NCBI GenBank assembly: GCA_028095005.1
Contig: CM051459.1
Coordinates: 255,674,229-255,738,228 of the forward strand
Reading direction: 5' to 3'
Length of the DNA: 64,000 nt
From: Rhynchospora pubera
Lineage: Eukaryota > Streptophyta > Magnoliopsida > Poales > Cyperaceae
Below, in pieces: positions 56,872-64,000 of this stretch. A model generated the notes under the pieces. That model did no database searches, had not been told where the DNA came from, and saw only the letters and a program-made list of their open reading frames with translations. The translations under genes were made by a program, and so were the position numbers. How positions within the stretch are numbered: the stretch's first letter is position 1; each line of letters begins with the position of its first letter.

Positions 56872-57947
56872 GTGGGCTGAAATTGGGCCAATGATTGGGC
56901 TAAACGAACCTGAGTGGATCTAGAGTAGATGGGCAGACTATGGGGGAAGTATGTAATTCAATATCTTATTAAATATTAATGGAAATTAATTACTGTCATC
57001 TGCAATTTTGTCATCACTCGTTATCACTAAACAGACAAGGTAAACATATATAATGATCAAAATAAATAAATACAAATAAATAAGTTTAATAAAAAATAAG
57101 TTGAATACGCATATAAAAATCTGAACAAAAGATTACAATACTTATTTGTTTCCAAGTGTTCACTTTGATCATATATATGTTTAACTTGTCTATTTTATGT
57201 GTTCACTTTGTGTTTAGCGATGACAAGTGATGACAAAATTGCAGATGCAGTTATCATTTCTGAATATTAATTATTGGTATTTTTTACTAAAATTTGTAAC
57301 GTTTATAAATATAGATTATTCATTTAAAATTATGCACAAATATGAATAACTGAGATTTCTATTCACCATAAAATCATCATATTTTTTTTATTACGTTCTA
57401 ATGGGAAATCTAAAATGAAAATTTTTATTAACAACATATCAATTTTTTTATTCTAAACGAAAAATCTAACCTTTCATTGAGATTATATCTATACTACATA
57501 TCAAATTGTAAACATTAATGATCTAGATCTTATATGTAAAGAATTGGATACATCCTTAATTCGAGATTTGATAGACTTTTAAATCTGTTTTCGTATATAA
57601 GAGGCAGAGGTAGGATAAGCGAGATTATGTGGCTACGCGCGTTGCTGCTGACGTAGATATATCACAGTAATCTTAGACGTATTTTAAATTTAATTTTAAT
57701 TCGATCAATATTAGATGTCTCATACTTTGGTGGGTCTAATTTTTTTTTCGGGGCTCATGGCCTTGATGCAAGAAATTGGAAAGCAATGTGATAACACCTT
57801 AGAATTGTCAATTTTCATCTGAGAACGATTGATTTGCCTCCAAATTGTCACCGGTTTTCCTTTTTTTTAAAAAAATTTGATAAATTACGTAACTGATGTA
57901 GCAAAAAAAAAAAAAAAGAAACCATTTCATGTGAATGTAATATTTTC
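56872..57947. other. Intergenic with a small fold-back at 56971-57291
   Basis: CATCTGCAATTTTGTCATCAC on the left (about 56998) is repeated inverted on the right (about 57228), with flanking AATATTAAT ends and internal GTAAACATATAT / ATATATGTTTAAC pairing: an approximately 320-bp MITE-like fold-back. The rest is AT-rich without genes. Confidence 0.6.
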
Positions 57948-57955
57948 GTCAGTAC

Positions 57956-58533
57956 TAGGGGTGTACAACGGGTGGATTGATGATATTTTAGCAAAATTTG
58001 AATCCAACCCGACAATACCGGGTTAGAAAATAAATTTAGTTAGCCCATCCGTAACCCAACCCAACCAGTTAATTTTTTATGTACGGGGTTTTACGGGTTA
58101 AGCGGGTTAAACGGGTTTAGCGGATTAAAATTTTGATCAAATAAAAATACACACAAAAATCATTTTGTAGCTATTACAATTTAGTTCGAGGCAAATTAGA
58201 GACACATTCGAGATATTTTTCCAACTTTTGAGGCCTTATGAGAGGCATAGAGGTTTGCATGGCCATGGAGGAGATCGAAATTTCATGAGAGAAGAGATTT
58301 TTGAGTAAGGATATGAGAAAATATAAGGCGGAGATGAGTAAATAGTGATAAACGGGTGGGTTAAAGTATACACGGGTTATTAAGTACCAAATCCGTAACC
58401 CAACCCGAAGTAACGGGTTTGTCATAATTAGAACCCGTACCCGACCCAACATCATGCTAACCCGGTAAAAAACGGTTTGGGTCGGGTGGGTTGAACAGAT
58501 TGAACGGGTTCACGGTTTTTTTTTACACCCCTA
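57956..58533. mobile_element. hAT-type MITE, 8-bp TSD
   Basis: 578 bp, ends TAGGGGTGTA / TACACCCCTA, perfect 8-bp duplications GTCAGTAC (57948-57955, 58534-58541). Interior rich in AACGGGTTA/TAACCCG motifs. Confidence 0.92.
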
Positions 58534-58605
58534 GTCAGTACTAACGAGTCCGTAATAATAAGATTTTAGTAAAGATTATAACATATTGAGTTGGTTATCT
58601 TCTTA

Positions 58606-58987
58606 GGTGCGTTTGGATTGCTCAGGAATAGCAAGAATAATTTCTTGTTAGAAATAGTTTCTTTCTAGACATCCAAACAAGTTAGGAATCTAGGAATAAC
58701 ATCTTCCAACAATTATATATACATAATTTCAACAAAATTAGCTAAATGCTAATAACTAAATGAAATTTTATGTGTTCTTTAATTATTACTTTATTTAATA
58801 TTAAAATAATATTTTTTAATAATTTATTTAAATTAATATCAATTTGCTTATTCCTAAGTCACCATCCAAACAATAATTTTTATTTCCGGAATAACATCTT
58901 TCCACTCTTCCCAAATTACACACTTCTCAATATTTTCTTCCTAAAATTCTTATTTCTTTCTTATTCCCATACCATCCAAACGGTCCC
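58606..58987. mobile_element. MITE, CGTTTGGAT family (copy 7, enlarged)
   Basis: 382 bp between GGTGCGTTTGGATTG and CATCCAAACGGTCCC, with additional ATCCAAAC motifs at about 58671 and 58863, suggesting one copy inserted in another. Confidence 0.65.
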
Positions 58988-59413
58988 TATATTATAAACA
59001 CTGTACTGTAGTGCTCCTACGCTTAGAAATAATTATAACACTATAGTACTACTATAGCCCGCAGTTTTTAATATCAAATGTAGTTTACGTTAATTTTTTT
59101 GTACGCAATAATATTATTATGTTCACTATTATTTTTACAGAATAAGAGCTTAAAAGGCACCAACCATAAAAATATTTTTATAAAAATTTATATCTAACAA
59201 ATTTATTTTGATATTTGAATTTTAGATTTTGATTAAGTAATTATTAAAAGATGAAGGCGTAGTTAAAACACAAAAAATGAAGATGCTTGACTGCTGTTAA
59301 GGAAAAGACAAAGGTCAATAAATTATTAAATTTAAATATTTAGAACAAATAATTCATTATATACTTAGAAGATGGCAAAATAATTTTAAACGCGGAGAAG
59401 AATAACTCTAGAA
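58988..59413. other. Intergenic, AT-rich
   Basis: Nothing recognised. Confidence 0.55.
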
Positions 59414-59418
59414 GTAAT

Positions 59419-60778
59419 TGTTTTACTAAACGTCTCTAAATTTGTCAATTACAAAATAATATCATTTGACATTTAACAATCTTTTTTGAGTTTTATAGGA
59501 AGAAGATGCAAATTATGAAGACTTGGGTAAAAACTTTGAGTAAGATCAAGATCAAATTTTTAGAGAGGTTGTAAGCTAGTTTAAATTAGGATAAAAAGTA
59601 TATTTAGTCCTTAATTATCCTTGAAATGGTCTAAATAGCAGAAAAGCTCAATATACCAGCAAAATCCTGTTTTCAGTGACCTAGCGTCGTACAACGCCAA
59701 ATAGTGCCACACAACGCTGAGGTTTCAAAACTAAAACAGCTAAATTCTGACTTTTTGTGAATCAATATTGCACGACGCTCAGTAGTGTTGTACAACGCTC
59801 CAGTTAAAGACTTGAGAAATTTCCTGAGTACCGTTGTGCAACGGCATATAGCGTTGTACAACGCCACAAAAATTCCAAGTTACTTGTGTTGTTCAAACAA
59901 CGCTGCATCGTTGTTCAGACGGTATATAGTTGCTGGCCCATGTAAAACCTATGTAAACAGTTGTTTTTATATGCAAAGTTGCTGGCAGCATTTAACAACG
60001 TCTTTCAGCGTTGTGTGACGGTATATAGTGTTGTACAACGCTCTGTTGAATCTGTCAGAGTTGTTCCCTTTGTCTCCTTTCTAACGTTGTGCGCTAATCA
60101 GTGTTGCACAACGCTCTGACAATTCCAACGGAAATGTCGGAGCTGTCCTTTGGCTGTACACTCCATCGTTGTGCAACGACATATAGCATTGCACAACGCT
60201 CTGACAGACCAACGGCTATATTAAAGAGCCGTTAGAATTTACAATGGTTATATTCAACGTTGTACAACCCTATTCAGTGGCAAGCAACGCTGAGTATCGT
60301 TTTTGCCGGTAAACTGCTATTTTCGAGCCCTATTTATATCCACCCCTTGTTCTCTCTCAAATGTGAGCTTTGTCTTGCAAAATTAAACTAGTATTGAGCC
60401 TTTAAGCACAGATACTCTCCTTATTGAGTTTTTCATAGCTAGACCATTTTGAGAGATAAAGTAGCCTCAAACACCACCGTCCCGATATTGTCGTTAGGTG
60501 TAGGTTGAAATTGGTTGAGAGCTCTTCTCCTTTGAGGTCGTTGTGCCATTTGAGTTAGGCAGATCCGCCTCAAGTGTCCTTGTGACGAGGTGATTCAGTT
60601 CGAAGTTGTAGTCCCGTTCTTGTTAGAATTGAACAGAGCGCGCCCTTTCGTGGTAGCAAAACTTCCGGAAACGTACGACTAAGGCTAGCATTTCCTAGCC
60701 GGTCGGAACTCCGTAATCACATCGCGTGTTATCTCTTTTCTCTCTTCTCTTCTTTTATTTGCATTGTGAATTGCTTAT
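59419..60778 (+). mobile_element. Truncated LTR (palindrome-rich 1.4-kb family), copy 3
   Basis: Begins TGTTTTACTAAACGTCTC as copy 1 does and is collinear with it through TATTTATATCCACCC (60331) and CGTAATCACATCGCGTGTT (about 60711), then stops near GAATTGCTTA; the last roughly 120 bp are missing. It is more diverged than copies 1 and 2. Its palindrome units (about 59682-60300) are mostly GCGTTGTACAACGC- and CGTTGTGCAACG-like. GTAAT precedes it, with no downstream match. Confidence 0.85.
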
Positions 60779-60975
60779 AACTAGATCAAGTGGTCAACAA
60801 ATGAACGTATTAGAATTAATCAGTGATAGTTAACCATATTCGTTCATTTGTTGACTACTTGATCTAGTATCAAATCAACTCCAAATTTTATAAAACTTAT
60901 ATGAAAACGCGGCGCTCGTAAAATTGAACAAGATCAACGGTTTGAATTCAACATTTGAACTTTAAAATTTAAAAA
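60779..60975. repeat. Partial fold-back MITE related to the AFR intron element
   Basis: CTAGATCAAGTGGTCAACAA near 60783 pairs with TTGTTGACTACTTGATCTAG near 60850; the outer arm ATCAAATCAACTCCAAATTT and AACTTATAT resembles the arm at about 42590-42620. Only one full arm is present. Confidence 0.55.
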
Positions 60976-61614
60976 AAAAAAAAAGAAAAGGCCGGCTGTA
61001 GGTGATGGCTGTAGAGGCCGGCTGCTGAGGATGCGTATCCCACACTATCCTCCCTATTCAGCTATTCGGCTATTCCTCGTTAGAAACTTTGTCCCCTGCA
61101 GAAGTCATTATTTGGTGTAGCAAATCGTCGGCGATTGTTGACCGTCTGATTTGAATTAAACGGTTCAGATAGATCCTTTAAAAATATAATCTGGTCCGTT
61201 CTAGATTCAGAGATGGGATAAAAATAGCAAGAATTGTATCAAAGCATAAATAACAACAGCCCCATTTCAGCGTTTCCCTAGTTATTAATTCATCAATTTT
61301 TTATTTATTAATCAATTTTCATATTTACATCCCTTCTTTTATCATTGAATGCATTTTTATAGGTTCCCTCCGTTTCGTTCTCTCCTTCATCCCAAAATTC
61401 CCACAACCAAGCACCTATTTATTCCTCAATTTATTTCTTATTCCACATTTCATTCCTCCGTGTTGACGAAGACGCTTGCATCGAGGGGACTAGGAAGAGG
61501 TCCTCTCGTGCTTCCACCTCCAAATTCAAATCCTTTGAATTTTCTTTCAGATCTCTCCTTCCTGCGCCTTCTTTCTCTGGTGCCGTTTGTTCGTCGGAGA
61601 AAGAGAGAGGCGAC
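60976..61614 (+). promoter_or_regulatory. URGT promoter and 5' leader
   Basis: Short A-run, then sequence of increasing C/T content towards the ATG at 61615. TATTTATT-type boxes near 61303 are possible TATA elements. No conserved uORF judged. Confidence 0.4.
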
Positions 61615-64000
61615 ATGGATTTGGAGAAGAAGCCTGTGGTTTCCGATGTGGGAGCATGGGGCATGAATATCGTGAGTTCTGTGGGGATTATCATGGCGAA
61701 CAAGCAACTCATGTCGCCTAATGGTTATGCCTTCTGCTTTGGTATACTCTCTCACCTTCTAGTTTGAGATCTAAGCACTATTCTTGAGACCAATTTGAAG
61801 CAACTAGATCTGGTAAACAAATTAAATGGCCTGGTGTCATGTTGTTTGGATGTGTGTAGAGATTTTATATGTATTCGCGGTAAGCTTCAGTTATTCCTGG
61901 GAGTTGAATTGGGTTTTGTTTAAAGGACTTTATTTGTTAAAACCTGATGACTTTTACTCAATTCCTAAATTGGTTCATTTATTTATACCTTTTTTCTTTT
62001 CCTGAAATGTGTGTGTATGAAATTAGAAGTCTGATTAAATGTTATTGGACTGATTTGAGATTGGCATTGATTAATTAAGTAATTAATATATAGATATTGT
62101 TATTTATATTCTTTCTACCAAGTACCTTTTTTTCCTCTGGACTTTGGTTTACTAATTATAGTAATACTTTCAGCAACAACACTTACTGGATTCCATTTTA
62201 CGGTTACGGCCTTGGTGGGTTGGATCTCAAATGCCACTGGCTACTCCGTATCAAAGTATGTCCCTTTGTGGGAATTAGTATGGTTCTCCATTGTGGCTAA
62301 TATGTCAATCACCGGAATGAACCTCAGCCTCATGCTTAACTCTGTTGGATTTTATCAGGTCAATATCTTTTAACTCATTATTAGTTACAACTTGAGAACC
62401 AACTTTTGTTAGCTTCAAAGTAAATTGTACAAGCTTTAGGAACTTTCCACCATTACTTTGCTTTTCAATGGTTTAGAAATGTAAATCTTAAAATCGTTAC
62501 CCTGGCTTGATCGTTCAACTAATTGACTAGTGAAATCTTCTTAAGGAGAAAATATGGACCATGTAAGAGGACTGCATATTATAAATTAATGTAAAATTTC
62601 ATGCCATTTATGAACTTCTAATGAAATCTGTCACTTGATAATTTTTAACTCTGTATTTGATAAAATTTGTTTTATTGGTTGGAATAATGTAGATCTCAAA
62701 ATTGAGTATGATACCAGTTGTTTGCTTGATGGAGTGGATATTGCATAGCAAGCACTACACAACAAGAGTGATATTGTCTGTGATAGTGGTTGCCTTTGGT
62801 GTTGGCATCTGCACAGTTACTGATGTTGAGATCAATGCAAAGGGCTTTATTTGTGCTTGTGTAGCTGTTTTCTGCACTTCCCTTCAACAAATTGTAGGTG
62901 ATCTGAACTTGCCTTGTATTATTGGAGTTGATCAGTTGCAGTGCCTTTCCTATTATTTTTGCTGCAATATATTCCTTTTTTTTCTCGTTTTGACACCATG
63001 AACATATGAAGTAGTTAGTTCTAATACTTGAAGGTTTATATTAAGGTCAAGTTTGGGCAACAGGTTACTGGGTTTATCAGTCTAATGTCTCTTTTCTTTA
63101 TAGAATTTTTTAATGAATAATATGACAGGAATTATTTGGGGGAAGAAAACTTCATCTAATATTGTACACTGAAAAGTTGTTCATTTTATTGTACTTTTAT
63201 ATACTTTACTGTCAGGACAACTTTGATTATTGATTATCATTTATTTTCTTTTCCAGACAATTGGATCTTTCCAGAAGAAGTATAATATCGGCTCATTTGA
63301 GCTTCTTAGTAAAACTGCTCCTATCCAGGCTGCGTCTCTCATTGTATTGGGCCCGTTTGTTGATTACTACCTCAATGGTCACTCAATTGTCAAGTATCAC
63401 TACTCTACTGGTGCTGTTGTAAGCCTTGCATTATACTATTTCTATTTCATTCCCAATTCTAGTTACACTGTTTGAATTCTGCTTGTCTGTCATGAATCAA
63501 ACAATATGGAGCTCCTGTTGTTAGTTTAAAATCAAAGTCAGATTTTCAAAAGTTAGTTAGGTTCAACAAGATTGGTAAGTTGGGCTGGGTTTGGCAATCT
63601 AGCAGAATGGAGTATAGAAAGTTTGGTCTCAAAACGCTGAAAGAGTATAGAAAGTTCGGTATCAAGACATTGAAAGAGGAATTTACAGCTAAGTTAGTGA
63701 CTGTTGCCCCTTGCTCTTTTCATGGTCCAAATGGTTTATGTCAGAAGTCAAACCAGCCCCACCGCTTACTTGGTTATGACATATCAACTACCACAAATCA
63801 GATAACAAAGACATCTTCATTTTATGCTGATATCTAAAGAATGGTCCCTTAAATTTGCATTTAACATTGTACTATTTTTTTCTTTGTAGTTCTTCATCCT
63901 GTTATCTTGCTCCCTTGCTGTCTTCTGCAACATGAGCCAGTACCTCTGCATTGGTAGGTTCTCGGCCACATCATTCCAAGTATTAGGCCACATGAAAACT
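61615..64000 (+). CDS. URGT: UDP-rhamnose/UDP-galactose transporter (URGT family), 5' part
   Basis: Five exons seen: 61615-61741, 62174-62358, 62693-62893, 63257-63418, 63890-64000 and continuing beyond the window; 262 codons. The sequence closely follows Arabidopsis URGT1/URGT2, Golgi antiporters of the NST-KT/TPT drug-metabolite family that bring UDP-rhamnose and UDP-galactose into the lumen for pectin and other glycan synthesis. Landmarks: DVGAWGMNIVSSVGIIMANK (TM1), ATTLTGFHF, LNSVGFYQISKLSMIPV, the KT motif type segment, GVGICTVTDVEINAKGF, LLSKTAPIQAASL, YLCIGRFSATSFQVLGHMKT at the edge. Introns are GT-AG; phase 1 after exon 1. Upstream ATGs exist but this start gives the normal N terminus. 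About 80 C-terminal residues are missing only because of the window edge. Confidence 0.94.

Noticed and set aside
62097..62300. 67-aa ORF inside the URGT gene
   Set aside because: It crosses the intron 1/exon 2 border in a different frame from the transporter.
63580..63837. 85-aa ORF near the window end
   Set aside because: Lies wholly within URGT intron 4 and has an imperfect internal duplication (EYRKFG), with no domain.

Overview
This is nuclear DNA of a flowering plant. It has AT-rich intergenic space, spliced genes with plant-only families (UPF0496/DUF677, plant EXO70, URGT sugar-nucleotide transporter), Ty1/copia elements primed by initiator tRNA-Met, hAT- and Mutator-type MITEs and L1-type retroposon tails. 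A eudicot is most likely; I cannot name the species. No rRNA, tRNA or CRISPR array was found.

Layout. 1-7.1 kb: an unrecognised ORF, a probable Ty3/gypsy 3' end and about 25 copies of a 171-bp satellite. 7.1-14.8 kb: a complete, young Ty1/copia element with a perfect 5-bp target duplication, carrying a palindromic mini-repeat in both LTRs, the leader, two linkers of its ORF and its 3' region. 15-21.2 kb: a long-TIR DNA element invaded by a retroposon, then a 1.4-kb solo LTR. 21.6-23.2 kb: an intact single-exon EXO70 gene. 23.5-30 kb: small MITEs, retroposon tails and a weakly supported spliced gene. 30.8-32.8 kb: DNA elements nested three deep. 32.8-40.8 kb: a retroposon insertion split by a second solo LTR and by a decayed Ty1/copia element. 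42-44.5 kb: a SAP30-like (AFR) gene with an apparently lost splice acceptor and a fold-back MITE in an intron. 49.1-50.3 kb: an intact UPF0496 gene. 51.4-55.1 kb: a 14-exon NOG1-type organellar GTPase (PDE318-like). 55.3-61 kb: a 1.6-kb fold-back element, further MITEs and a third, truncated LTR. 61.6-64 kb: the first five exons of a UDP-rhamnose/UDP-galactose transporter, cut by the window edge.

The host genes are unrelated housekeeping genes (exocytosis, chromatin repression, membrane-associated signalling, plastid ribosome-type GTPase, Golgi transport) and do not form a pathway. The most unusual signal is in the mobile DNA: three unrelated element classes (a copia element, a 1.4-kb LTR family and a fold-back DNA element) each carry arrays of short near-perfect palindromes with different sequences. 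Exon borders, TSDs and repeat counts were read by eye; no database or alignment program was available.
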